From NCBI GenBank assembly GCA_025927935.1, contig JAICKM010000056.1, forward strand, positions 1 through 16,819: a stretch of 16,819 bases of DNA, given 5' to 3'. Positions 1-7,677 of the stretch are shown here, in pieces. A program made the position numbers and the translations under genes. The DNA is from Chloroflexia bacterium. Its GTDB lineage: Bacteria; Chloroflexota; Chloroflexia; QHBQ01; JADMIH01. Within the stretch, counting starts at the first letter, position 1. The number at the start of each line of letters is the position of its first letter. The notes beneath the pieces were generated by a model. The model ran no database searches. It was given only the letters and a program-made list of their open reading frames with translations, and had not been told where the DNA came from.

Positions 1-737
1 ACCTCGATCAGGGCGGCGGCCCGCTCGAAGCCGTCGTCGCCCACGCCGACCGCCGCGCCGCAGAGCAAGCGCCCGTGCCGGTCGTAGGTCGCCAGCGGAT
101 ATTGCTGCTTTTTCTGGATGTCTTTGACCGTGATGAGACCAATCAGGCGGCCGTTCTCGTCCACCACGGGCAACTTTTCGACCTTGTGGCGGCGCAGGAT
201 CTCGCGCGCCTGCTCCAGCGTGGTGCCCGGCGGCACGGTCCAGAGCGGGGCGGCGGTCATCCATTGGCGCACCGGCTGGTCCAGATCGGCGCCCTCGGCG
301 AAGCGGATATCGCGGTTGGTCAGGATACCGACCAGGCGCTCGCCCTCGACAATGGGCACGCCGGAGATATGGTAGCGGGCCATCAAGTCCAGCGCGTCGC
401 GCACCGACCGCTCCGGTTCGAGGCAAATCGGCTCGACGATCATCCCGGCCTGGGAGCGTTTCACCTTGTCGGCCTCCGCCACCTGGTCGGCAATCGCCAG
501 GTTGCGGTGCAGCACGCCCAGCCCGCCCTCGCGGGCCATGGCAATCGCCATGCGCGCCTCGGTCACGGTATCCATCGCCGCTGAGAGGATCGGGATGTTC
601 AAATGGATGTCGCGGGTGAGGCGGGTGGCCGTGGAGATATACTGGGGCGTGGGTAAGACTTCCGAGTAGGCCGGGACGAGCAACACGTCGTCGAAAGTCA
701 GCCCTTCCAAACCGAATTTTTCCGCATCAGACAGCAT
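1..737 (-). CDS. guaB: IMP dehydrogenase, N-terminal half (3' end outside window)
   Basis: Inosine-5'-monophosphate dehydrogenase oxidises IMP to XMP with NAD+, the first committed step of GMP synthesis, in the cytosol. About 245 codons are visible, reading from an ATG at 737 to the window edge. The family signature [15 protein letters not shown] lies at residues 15-29, SAAMDTVTE at 52-60 and GGLGVLHRN at 71-79, all from the first part of the TIM barrel. Two CBS repeats follow (about 95-150 and 158-210), the usual regulatory Bateman insert. The catalytic cysteine loop, expected near residue 300, lies beyond the edge. A GTG one codon upstream (740) is an alternative start. The ATG is preceded by a purine-rich GGGAGA. 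The gene lies 30 nt downstream of the PrsW-like gene on the same strand and may be cotranscribed with it. Confidence 0.96.
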   Translation of the reverse strand, partial: MLSDAEKFGLEGLTFDDVLLVPAYSEVLPTPQYISTATRLTRDIHLNIPILSAAMDTVTEARMAIAMAREGGLGVLHRNLAIADQVAEADKVKRSQAGMIVEPICLEPERSVRDALDLMARYHISGVPIVEGERLVGILTNRDIRFAEGADLDQPVRQWMTAAPLWTVPPGTTLEQAREILRRHKVEKLPVVDENGRLIGLITVKDIQKKQQYPLATYDRHGRLLCGAAVGVGDDGFERAAALIE

Positions 738-767
738 CACACATCTCCCTTTCCATTCCGGGCACTG

Positions 768-1823
768 CTAAGCCGGGCCTGCCCCGCCGGCCATGCGCGT
801 ATGTAGATCGTCGATCCTGGCGCGCAACACCTGGATATCATAGTGGCGCCAGGCCGAGTCGCGCTCGACCAGCACCTGTTGCTTGCGGAAGGCCAGTTCC
901 GTCGCCAGTTGCTGCAAAAGGCCCAACTGGCGGAAAGCCCGCCACCCGTGCTGCGTCAAGGCCGCCCAGCGCGCTCGCCAACGGCGGGGCGACGAGATGA
1001 GCATATAATATTCTGCGGGATGCAACCGCCCCACCGTCACCTCTTCCCATAGTTGCTGCTCGATCCAGCGGCGTTCCTTGGCCCCGGCCAGGATCGCCAC
1101 CACGACGATCACCGCTACGCCGCTCCAATCGGCCAGGATGCTGATCAGGCACCCGGCGCAGGCAACCTCATTGCCGGCCAGCCCGCTGACCGTGACCAGG
1201 CTGTTGTGCAGGCTGTGGAAGAACATGGCCCCCGCCAACCCGAAGACCGGCATCACGGGGCGCAGCCGCGCCTGCGGGTTGGCGCGCAAATAGCCCAGCG
1301 TAGCCCCGGTGATGCTGGTGAAAAAGGCATGGTTGAGGCCGAAAACACCGGAGCGCAGAAACCAGATGCCGATCATCGCATCGAGCGAGGGCGTCTGCCC
1401 TGGGTTGTAGCCGTCGGGATAAGCCGAGCTAAAGCCGTAGACGATGTTCTCCACGACGGAGAAGCCCAGGCCCACAAGGGCGCCATACAGGATGCCGTCC
1501 AGCACATCATCGAACTCGTGCCGGTAGGCCAGAAAGAGGACAAAGAGGATGATGCCCTTGGTTGCTTCCTCGACGATGGGCGCGACGACCGTCGCTTCGC
1601 TGAACTCGCCGATGGGTCCCGCGCCGCCAAGGGGAATGCCGAGCAGGATCTCGAAGATGAGCGCGAGGAGAATCGCCGGGGTGGCGCCCCAGACAAAAGC
1701 CAGGATCGCCAGGCTAATCGGCTCCTTCTCATAACGATCCAGCCACCAGATCAACAAGACATAGAGGAGCGCCGGAGCCAGGGCCAGCCCGGTAATCAGG
1801 GCCAGCAGCGCCAGCAAATTCAT
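768..1823 (-). CDS. PrsW-family intramembrane metalloprotease
   Basis: This 351-residue polytopic membrane protein resembles PrsW, a site-1 protease that cleaves anti-sigma factors in Bacillus. Family motifs are visible: paired glutamates EEATKG at 85-90, EFDDVLDGILYGA at 103-115, ENIVYG at 125-130, NHAFFT at 164-169 and HSLHNS at 203-208. In this family the conserved Glu and His residues form the proposed metal site. About seven hydrophobic segments span residues 3-245. A basic, helical C-terminal tail of about 100 residues (247-351) is probably cytoplasmic. The start is preceded by GAGGAGG at a long spacing of about 13 nt. guaB follows after 30 nt. No sigma or anti-sigma gene is adjacent, so the substrate is unknown. 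The family call is firm; the biological role is not. Confidence 0.9.
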   Translation of the reverse strand: MNLLALLALITGLALAPALLYVLLIWWLDRYEKEPISLAILAFVWGATPAILLALIFEILLGIPLGGAGPIGEFSEATVVAPIVEEATKGIILFVLFLAYRHEFDDVLDGILYGALVGLGFSVVENIVYGFSSAYPDGYNPGQTPSLDAMIGIWFLRSGVFGLNHAFFTSITGATLGYLRANPQARLRPVMPVFGLAGAMFFHSLHNSLVTVSGLAGNEVACAGCLISILADWSGVAVIVVVAILAGAKERRWIEQQLWEEVTVGRLHPAEYYMLISSPRRWRARWAALTQHGWRAFRQLGLLQQLATELAFRKQQVLVERDSAWRHYDIQVLRARIDDLHTRMAGGAGPA

Positions 1824-1927
1824 AGACGGTGTGGTTCCTCCTCTTATATCGGCCCGCCGGATCGTGCCGCCGGCTGGCGGCGGCCTCCCGCCACCCCCAA
1901 ACGCGCAGCGGTGTAAGCTTATCGCGT

Positions 1928-1957
1928 ATTTTACCCGATTGCCGGGGATGCCGACAA
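1928..1957 (-). promoter_or_regulatory. Sigma-70-like promoter for the PrsW-guaB unit
   Basis: On the minus strand a TTGTCG -35 (1952-1957) and a TAAAAT -10 (1928-1933) are separated by 18 nt. Transcription would start near 1921, giving a leader of about 98 nt before the ATG at 1823. That leader contains a perfect 6-bp hairpin, GCCGCC/GGCGGC, with a 4-nt loop (1866-1881). The call rests on pattern only. Confidence 0.5.
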
Positions 1958-2017
1958 GACAGGGCGGGGCGCGGAAAACGGATTATCTCCGACTCGCGTT
2001 CCCAACGGCATCCGCGG

Positions 2018-2046
2018 TTGTAGGGCCTCCCCAATTGTGCTACAAT
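2018..2046 (+). promoter_or_regulatory. Sigma-70-like promoter for the response regulator-kinase operon
   Basis: A TTGTAG -35 (2018-2023, 3 of 6 matches) is followed by a 17-nt spacer and a TACAAT -10 (2041-2046, 5 of 6 matches). The expected start near 2053 leaves a leader of about 119 nt before the regulator ATG at 2172. It is divergent from the promoter at 1928-1957, with about 60 nt between the two -35 boxes, so a regulator bound here could affect both units. Confidence 0.5.
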
Positions 2047-2171
2047 GGATAAAGGACAATTATCGTCTGTAGTTCTGTTGAACCGTGATTGCCTGCCCTC
2101 GCTTCGCACCACCGACAGCATCCAATCCCAAGCCTTCGTTATGGGGGCACGCTACCCAGAGGCTACCGCTC

Positions 2172-2813
2172 ATGCCGATTCGCGTCCTTATCGCCGATGA
2201 TCACGAGGTCGTCCGCCAGGGGCTTCAGTTCTTTCTCCGTCTGGATCCCGACCTGGAGCTGGTGGGGGAAGCCGAAGATGGGGCGGAAGCCGTGCGCCTG
2301 GCCCGCGAACTGCATCCTGATGTCGTGTTGATGGATTTGCTGATGCCGGAAATTGACGGCATTACGGCCACCGCCACCATCCGTCGTGAGCTACCGGAGA
2401 CGGAAGTGCTGGCCCTGACCAGCGTGCTGGAGGATACCGCCGTGGTCGGCGTGATGCGCGCGGGCGCCATCGGCTATCTGCTTAAAGATACGCGCGCCGA
2501 TGCGCTTTGCCGGGCCATCAAGGCCGCCGCGGCGGGGCAGGTCCAACTGGCGCCGGAAGCCGCCTCGCGCCTCATGCGCGAAGTCCGCGCCCCCGAAACC
2601 CCCGAAAGCCTGACCGAGCGGGAGACCGAAGTGCTGCGCCTGCTGGCGCGGGGCTATTCCAATAAAGAGATCGCCGCCCGGTTGAATATTGTGGAGCGCA
2701 CCGTGAAAACGCACGTCCACGGCATCCTGCAAAAGTTGAGCCTGCCGAGTCGCACCCAGGCTGCGCTCTACGCCGTGCGCATGGGCCTGGTCAACCCGAA
2801 CGAGCAGAACTAG
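2172..2813 (+). CDS. NarL/LiaR-family DNA-binding response regulator
   Basis: A 213-residue two-component response regulator. The receiver domain (about 3-118) has the acidic pair D9-D10, the phosphoacceptor D55 in VVLMD, the switch region T83-S84 and K105. A LuxR-type helix-turn-helix (about 147-205) starts LTERETEVLRLLARG and contains the recognition segment ERTVKTHVHGILQKL. The open frame extends upstream to a GTG at 2085, but the ATG at 2172 is chosen because it follows AGAGG at 9-nt spacing and gives the canonical receiver N-terminus MPIRVLIADDHE. The partner kinase starts 14 nt downstream, so the two form an operon. Target genes cannot be read from the sequence; self-regulation and control of the divergent PrsW unit are possible. 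Confidence 0.95.
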   Translation: MPIRVLIADDHEVVRQGLQFFLRLDPDLELVGEAEDGAEAVRLARELHPDVVLMDLLMPEIDGITATATIRRELPETEVLALTSVLEDTAVVGVMRAGAIGYLLKDTRADALCRAIKAAAAGQVQLAPEAASRLMREVRAPETPESLTERETEVLRLLARGYSNKEIAARLNIVERTVKTHVHGILQKLSLPSRTQAALYAVRMGLVNPNEQN

Positions 2814-2827
2814 GCGAGGATAGAGCC

Positions 2828-4810
2828 ATGAGCGATCCTCTCCCACCCGTGCAAGAGCGCCGCGCCCAACGCCGCCGCGCCGACGACGAACGCTTCGAGC
2901 TCGCCGTCGAGGGCGCCAACGACGGGATCTGGGATTGGGACATCGAGACTAACACCGTCTACCTGTCGCCGCGCTGGAAAAATCTGCTTGGCTACGCCGA
3001 TGATGAGATCTCGAACAACCTCGTCGAATGGGTTTCGCGCCTCCATCCCGATGACCGCGAGATTGCCCTTGCCGCCGTCGCGGATTATCTGGAGGGTAAC
3101 ACACCCAGCTACGAGATCGAAACACGGTTGCGGCATAAGGATGGGTCCTATCGCTGGGTGATCTCCCGCGGCGCGGCGCGGCGCTACGAAGATGGCCGGG
3201 CCTATCGCCTGGCCGGCTCCAACACCGACATCACTGGGCGCAAACAGGCCGAGGAACAACTGCGCGAAACCGAAGCCCAGTACCGCAGTATCTTCCAGGC
3301 CACCAGTGATGGTATGATCATCCACGATCTGGACGGCTGTATTGCCGAAGCCAATCCCGCCATGTGCCGCATGCATGGCTATACCTCCGAGGAGATCGTC
3401 GGACGCCATCTGAGCATCCTCGTTACCGCCGCCGACCAACCGGGTATTGCTACATACCTGGAGACCCTGCGTGGCGGCGGTCCCTTTTTCGCCCAGGCCG
3501 CGGGGGCGCGCAAGGACGGCTCCACGTTTCACGCGGAAATCCAGAGCAGTATGATCACCTATCGCGGCGCGCCCCATGTCCTCGCCGTTTCGCGCGATAT
3601 TACGGAGCGCGTGCAAGCCTATCAATTGCTGGAGCAGCGGGTGGAGGAACGCACCCGCGAGATCAAGACCTTGCTCGATATTGCCCGGAATGTGGCATCG
3701 ACCCTCGAACTCCAGCCGCTGCTCGATCTGATCCTGGAGCAACTCAAGGTCGTGGTCGATTACCAGAACGCCGGGCTGTATACGATAGACCAAGATGCTT
3801 TCATCAGCGAGGGGTATCGCGGCCCGCTCCAGCCCGACGCGGTGGTACACCGGAGGATTCCCTTTAGCTTGCTACCCCTGCACACCAAAACCCTGCGCGA
3901 TCAGGTGCCGGTGATCATCGACGATCTGCACGCCATCGATCCACAAAGTGAGTTCGGGAAGGGGGCCGCGTTAATCATGAACGCGGCCCGCGCCAGAACG
4001 TGCGCCTGGTTGGGAGTGCCGCTCATGGTCAAGGACCGTGTGATCGGCATGCTGAGCATGAGTTCGGGGCAACCGGGCTATTATACCGAGCGCCATGCCG
4101 ACCTCGCGGTGGCGATTGCCACGCAGGCCGCCGTCGCGCTGGAGAACGCCAAGCTGTACGAGCGCGCGCAAGAGGTGGCGACGCTGGTGGAGCGCCAGCG
4201 CCTGGCCCGCGAACTGCACGACTCCGTCTCACAAGCCCTCTACAGCATCGGGCTGGCCGCCAACGCCGCCCGGCTGTTGATCGACCGCGACCCCCCGCAA
4301 GCCGCCGCCCCGCTCGACTACCTCATCGCGCTGACCGAGGCCGGGATGACCGAGATGCGGGCGCTGATCTTCGAGCTACGCCCCGACTCGCTGGAGCAAG
4401 AGGGCCTGATCGCCGCACTCGAAAAACAGGCGGCGGCGCTGAGCGCGCGCCATCGTATCACGGTTATCTCCGACCTAGGCGCGGAACCCGCACTGCCGCT
4501 GGAAGTCAAAGAGGCGCTGTACCGGATCGGGCAGGAAGCCATGCACAATGTGGTGAAGCACGCTCACGCCAAGCGGGTAGAGGTCTGTCTGTCCGCCGGT
4601 CCCGATAACGTAACCCTGCGCGTGGCCGACGACGGCAAGGGCTTCGAGGCCGGCGCCGCCTTTCCCGGCCATCTGGGGCTGCGCTCGATGCGTGAGCGCG
4701 CCGCCCGCCTCGACGGCACTGTGGAAATCAGCAGCGCGCCCGGTCAGGGCACCTGCGTCCGCGCCACCCTTCCCGTCTGTCCGCTGGGCCTGAAAGAACC
4801 CTGGCGCTAA
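2828..4810 (+). CDS. Soluble PAS-PAS-GAF sensor histidine kinase, NarL-partner type
   Basis: A 660-residue kinase without membrane segments, so a cytoplasmic sensor. Domains in order: a PAS_3-type domain (about 20-138, with GIWDWDIETN and YRLAGSNTDITGRK), a second PAS (about 150-262, with VLAVSRDITER), a short coiled coil (262-285), GAF (about 286-440), HisKA_3 dimerisation domain (about 452-520) and HATPase_c (about 555-652). H464 in ARELHDSVSQAL is the predicted phosphoacceptor, and the DxxxQ motif (D465-Q469) implies phosphatase activity towards the regulator. The N-box is EAMHNVVKHA with N574; the G-boxes are DDGKGF (601-606) and GHLGLRSM (615-622). GAGGATAG precedes the ATG. It lies 14 nt after its regulator. 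The PAS ligand is not evident; no heme-binding motif was recognised. Confidence 0.95.
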   Translation: MSDPLPPVQERRAQRRRADDERFELAVEGANDGIWDWDIETNTVYLSPRWKNLLGYADDEISNNLVEWVSRLHPDDREIALAAVADYLEGNTPSYEIETRLRHKDGSYRWVISRGAARRYEDGRAYRLAGSNTDITGRKQAEEQLRETEAQYRSIFQATSDGMIIHDLDGCIAEANPAMCRMHGYTSEEIVGRHLSILVTAADQPGIATYLETLRGGGPFFAQAAGARKDGSTFHAEIQSSMITYRGAPHVLAVSRDITERVQAYQLLEQRVEERTREIKTLLDIARNVASTLELQPLLDLILEQLKVVVDYQNAGLYTIDQDAFISEGYRGPLQPDAVVHRRIPFSLLPLHTKTLRDQVPVIIDDLHAIDPQSEFGKGAALIMNAARARTCAWLGVPLMVKDRVIGMLSMSSGQPGYYTERHADLAVAIATQAAVALENAKLYERAQEVATLVERQRLARELHDSVSQALYSIGLAANAARLLIDRDPPQAAAPLDYLIALTEAGMTEMRALIFELRPDSLEQEGLIAALEKQAAALSARHRITVISDLGAEPALPLEVKEALYRIGQEAMHNVVKHAHAKRVEVCLSAGPDNVTLRVADDGKGFEAGAAFPGHLGLRSMRERAARLDGTVEISSAPGQGTCVRATLPVCPLGLKEPWR

Positions 4811-4864
4811 CGACCGCGGCATCCCCCGCTGGTCGCCGCACCAAGAGCCACGCGGCGCCTAAAA

Positions 4865-4896
4865 CCCCTCCGGCCGCTGTGTGGAACGGCCAGGGG
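4865..4896 (-). terminator. Intrinsic terminator of the Rieske gene, between convergent genes
   Basis: CCCCT-CC-GGCCG (4865-4876) pairs with CGGCC-AGGGG (4887-4896): ten base pairs with a 2-nt bulge and a 10-nt loop. On the minus strand the stem is followed directly by TTTT, so it mainly serves the gene ending at 4924. It also lies 55 nt past the stop of the plus-strand kinase and could act in both directions. Confidence 0.6.
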
Positions 4897-4923
4897 GCAA
4901 CTAAAGGCGACCTGAGCCGGCAG

Positions 4924-6711
4924 CTACTCTTCAAAGACACGCTCGCCGCGATGCAAGCGCAAAGCGATCTGATATGTCTGCGCCTGGCCGCGCGGCGTGG
5001 GGGCATGGGCCGCGAGGTAGCGCGCGGCGGCGATCAGGGCGTGGGTGGCCTCCGGCGTGCCCCGCGAGCGGTGATAGAGATTGAAGGCGCCCTCCACAGT
5101 CTGGATGGTGTGGAAGTCGCGATCCTCACGCAGCAACGCTTTGCCCAGCACGGCCAGCAGGCGCCCATCCGGCCCGCCCGCCGCCAGGTAGCGCGCCACG
5201 AGGCCGGCCGCTTCGCCCACCTGCTGCTGCTTGTCGAGCAGCGGCAGAAACTCGCCCAGCACGGACGCCGGATCGCCGGGGTCGCCTGTGGGCTGCGGGA
5301 GCCGCGCTGCCGGGATATTGAGGAAGCGGTCCAGGTAGATGCTCATCGCCGCGTCGAAGACCCCGCGCAGCAACTCCGCCGAGGGCGCGCGGCGCACGCC
5401 CATCTGCATGGCGTTGGAGAAGGAAAACGTGTGCAGCGTCGTATCCCAGTCGCCGAACTCGTTGCTGGTGGCGAAGCGGGCGATGCGCAACGCGGCGGCA
5501 TAGGTCACTGCCTCGGCTAGCTCAGCTTCGGACGCGCCTACACGCAACGCGGCGAGCAGTGCGGCGATGTTGCCCTGCGGGTCGTCGGCCAGCAGTTGGT
5601 TCGCCAGCGCCACTCGCCCCGCCCAGGACCCGCGCCGCGCCTGGCCCTCGGCCAGCGCCCCGGCGATCTGCGGGAAAGCTGCGTCCAGGATGGCAACCAG
5701 GTCAATCGGGTTGCGCCAGGCGTTGCTCTCCTCCTGCCGGCTGCCGGTGGCGATGCCGCGCACCACGCTGCTCAGCACGGCCTCGGCGCGCGCCGGTTCC
5801 CAGCCCGCCAGGTCCAGAGCCTCGAACGCCTTATTGGTGAAATCAACGGCGTGCCCGATCTGGATATAGCGATAATCGGTCGCCGCGGTGAACAGCATAT
5901 CGGCCAGTTCGGCGGGCGTCGCTCCGGCGCGCACCGCGCTGATGACCACCCGCTCAGCGCCTTCGGTGTCGCGCACGGCCAGGAACCGGCGCAGCCAGCC
6001 CTTCAGCGTGCCCATCGGCGGCGGGTCGCCGGGCAAGGCGTCGAGTACGAAGCGCGGCGGCGACCCCGCCGTCTCGCGGGCCACCGCGCTCAAGCCCTGG
6101 TAGAGCGCCAGCGGGCGGTCCTCGGCATCCAGGTAGGGCAGCATGTTGGCGAGGCAGGTGAGCATCGTCAGCCCCTGGCCCCAGCCCATGCGCCGGTTGC
6201 GCACGCCGAACTCCAACCCGATGGTGAACGGCTCCCGCGCATCGCCGCTGCCGTCGAGCAGGGCAATGGCGCTTTTCGCCAGCAGCAACCGGATGTCCTG
6301 CTCCAGCCCGTTGCGCAGCCGCGTGCGGAAATAGGCGCGGGTGTCGCGTTGCGGCGCCGTATCCACCCAGATCTCGTCGCCGCGCACTTCCACGGGATAG
6401 ACCTGTGCGTCGTCGGCGAACTGGTCGAAAGTGCCGCCGGTGCGCAGATCGAATCGCGCCGCGTGCCAGTGGCAGGTGAGGATGCCGTCACGGCAGGTAC
6501 CGCGGTCGAGCGGGAAGCCCATATGCGGGCAGCGGTTATTGACCGCGTAGACCTCGCCGTCCTGCTTCCAGAGCACCAGCACCTGCCCGCCCGCCGTCAC
6601 CGTCTTGTGGCCGTCGGGTTCCAGATCCGCCAACGCCTCCGCCCGCACCCAGCGGGCCGGCCCTGGCTCCGTGGCCGGCGCATCCGCTGGCCGTCCAAGC
6701 GTCGTCGTCAT
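4924..6711 (-). CDS. Rieske [2Fe-2S] protein with a large duplicated helical C-terminal domain
   Basis: A 595-residue fusion. The N-terminal Rieske domain (about 21-118) has both cluster motifs, C61-P-H63 and C80-x2-H83, as in ferredoxin components and NirD-like domains. The remaining 475 or so residues are Ala-rich and helical and match no family I can name with confidence. They contain an apparent internal duplication: RAGATPAELA (261-270) with HAVDFTNKAFEAL (287-299), and RVGASEAELAE (390-400) with HTFSFSNAMQMGV (427-439). A weaker third copy may be HTIQTVEGAFNLY (534-546). The conserved His could bind metal; a distant link to AhpD/CMD-like or questin-oxidase-like helical folds is speculation. 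The start at 6711 is chosen over 6735 because GGAGGAGG lies 6 nt before it. No signal peptide is visible. It may be an oxidoreductase, with unknown substrate. Confidence 0.85.
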   Translation of the reverse strand: MTTTLGRPADAPATEPGPARWVRAEALADLEPDGHKTVTAGGQVLVLWKQDGEVYAVNNRCPHMGFPLDRGTCRDGILTCHWHAARFDLRTGGTFDQFADDAQVYPVEVRGDEIWVDTAPQRDTRAYFRTRLRNGLEQDIRLLLAKSAIALLDGSGDAREPFTIGLEFGVRNRRMGWGQGLTMLTCLANMLPYLDAEDRPLALYQGLSAVARETAGSPPRFVLDALPGDPPPMGTLKGWLRRFLAVRDTEGAERVVISAVRAGATPAELADMLFTAATDYRYIQIGHAVDFTNKAFEALDLAGWEPARAEAVLSSVVRGIATGSRQEESNAWRNPIDLVAILDAAFPQIAGALAEGQARRGSWAGRVALANQLLADDPQGNIAALLAALRVGASEAELAEAVTYAAALRIARFATSNEFGDWDTTLHTFSFSNAMQMGVRRAPSAELLRGVFDAAMSIYLDRFLNIPAARLPQPTGDPGDPASVLGEFLPLLDKQQQVGEAAGLVARYLAAGGPDGRLLAVLGKALLREDRDFHTIQTVEGAFNLYHRSRGTPEATHALIAAARYLAAHAPTPRGQAQTYQIALRLHRGERVFEE

Positions 6712-6858
6712 CGGTCGCCTCCTCCATGGTCGCACGCCATCGTCGCCCCAGCGCCGGCCACGCAGCCGGCCCGGATAGCTTCATTCTACCACCAGGGACG
6801 GAGAATACCACCACGCCACGGACGGAGCCGGCCCCTGGTCAATAGATCAGGCTACTCA

Positions 6859-6872
6859 TGGCAAGCTTGCCA
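6859..6872. promoter_or_regulatory. 14-bp perfect palindrome, possible operator
   Basis: TGGCAAGCTTGCCA is a perfect dyad 148 bp upstream of the Rieske start codon. Its size would suit a dimeric helix-turn-helix regulator. No confident -10/-35 pair was found beside it, so the operator role is only suggested. Confidence 0.3.
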
Positions 6873-6890
6873 GTGCTTCACGGTGCCAAC

Positions 6891-6964
6891 GTCATTCTGA
6901 GCGGAGCGAAGAATCTCGTCTTGGTCCAGAAAGAGACAAGACTCTTCGCTCCGCTCAGAGTGAC
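6891..6964. repeat. 74-bp imperfect inverted repeat of the dispersed 'SERSEES' kind
   Basis: Two 31-nt arms (6891-6921 and 6934-6964) are inverted copies with three mismatches and a 12-nt loop. The core GTCATTCTGAGCGGAGCGAA, and its minus-strand reading CHSERSEES...ILRSAQND, are familiar from short dispersed palindromic elements in many bacterial genomes and from spurious annotated proteins. No transposase or clear target duplication is visible. It sits downstream of the response regulator gene, where the hairpin could stabilise the 3' end, but no U-tract follows it on the minus strand. The spurious frame at 6852-7217 arises from it and is not a gene. Confidence 0.8.
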
Positions 6965-7047
6965 AAGTACGCTTTGAAGGACTAATTTGCTTGGGTCTAA
7001 CTTGCGAGAGATCATACCACCAATGGATCGGAGCGCGACTACCCGCA

Positions 7048-7677
7048 TTAAAGCAAACCGTGTTGCGCGGCGAGATGAACCGCCTCGGTGCGATTGCCCG
7101 CGCCCAGTTTGTCCAGAATGGCCGAGACGTGGAACTTGACCGTGCGCTCGCTGATGTGCAACTGCCCGGCGATCTCCTTGTTTTGCAGCCCCTGGGCCAG
7201 CAGGCGCAGCACTTCACGCTCGCGCTCCGTGAGCGGGATCAGCTCCGGCGAGGCCGGGGCGGCGATGCGCTGGATCAGCTTGGCGGCGACAGCGGGTTGC
7301 AGCAGCGATCCGCCCCCGGCCACCACGCGGATGGCGCTGAACAATTCGTCGCGGGGCGCGCCCTTCAGCAGATAACCGCGCGCGCCCGCCTGCACGGCGG
7401 CAATGATCCGTTCGTCCGTGTCGAAAGCCGTGAACACGAGCGCCCGCACCCCTGGCGTGGTGGTCTGCATGGCGCGCAAAGCTTCCACGCCGTCCAGTTC
7501 AGGCATTTCCAGATCGAGCAGGACCACGTCGGGGCGCAGATCAGCGACCAGGCGGACGGCCTCCACGCCGTTATTGGCCTGGCCCACGACCTCGAAATCG
7601 GGCTGGGTTTCGAGCACGGCGGTCAGTCCTTCGCGCACGATGGGGTGGTCGTCGGCCAGCACCAGGCGAATGCTCAT
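7048..7677 (-). CDS. NarL/LiaR-family DNA-binding response regulator
   Basis: A 209-residue regulator with a receiver (about 3-118) carrying D9-D10, phosphoacceptor D55 in VVLLD, T83 and K105, and a LuxR-type HTH (about 148-205) beginning LTEREREVLRLLAQG and containing SERTVKFHVSAILDKLG. Its ATG at 7677 overlaps the stop codon of the upstream kinase gene (ATGA), with GGAG 6 nt before it inside the kinase coding sequence, so translation of the two is probably coupled and they are cognate. It resembles the regulator at 2172-2813 in layout but differs in the recognition helix (KFHVSAILDKLG against KTHVHGILQKLS), so the two probably bind different sites. Confidence 0.95.
   Translation of the reverse strand: MSIRLVLADDHPIVREGLTAVLETQPDFEVVGQANNGVEAVRLVADLRPDVVLLDLEMPELDGVEALRAMQTTTPGVRALVFTAFDTDERIIAAVQAGARGYLLKGAPRDELFSAIRVVAGGGSLLQPAVAAKLIQRIAAPASPELIPLTEREREVLRLLAQGLQNKEIAGQLHISERTVKFHVSAILDKLGAGNRTEAVHLAAQHGLL

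Larger units (their letters stand above)
6787..7033. repeat. Three near-copies of a bipartite 17-22 bp motif
   Basis: The motif TACCACCA, a 1-6 nt gap, then GA[C/T]CGGAG or GACGGAG occurs at 6787-6803, 6806-6827 and 7015-7033, all in the same orientation. The first two lie just upstream of the Rieske gene; the third lies beyond the 74-bp inverted repeat, close to the regulator stop codon. They could be binding sites for a regulator or remnants of a short duplication. Confidence 0.45.

Noticed and set aside
2085..2171. N-terminal extension of the response regulator from a GTG at 2085
   Set aside because: The extra 29 residues do not fit a receiver domain, and the internal ATG has a good ribosome binding site and the canonical N-terminus.
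5596..6900. A long plus-strand frame of 434 codons opposite the Rieske gene
   Set aside because: It is a GC-rich shadow of the minus-strand gene, rich in Arg, His and Pro, with no domain or ribosome binding site, while the minus frame has intact Rieske motifs.
6852..7217. A minus-strand frame encoding CHSERSEES...RSAQND
   Set aside because: It runs antisense or out of frame through the response regulator and the palindromic repeat; such peptides are known artefacts of this repeat family.
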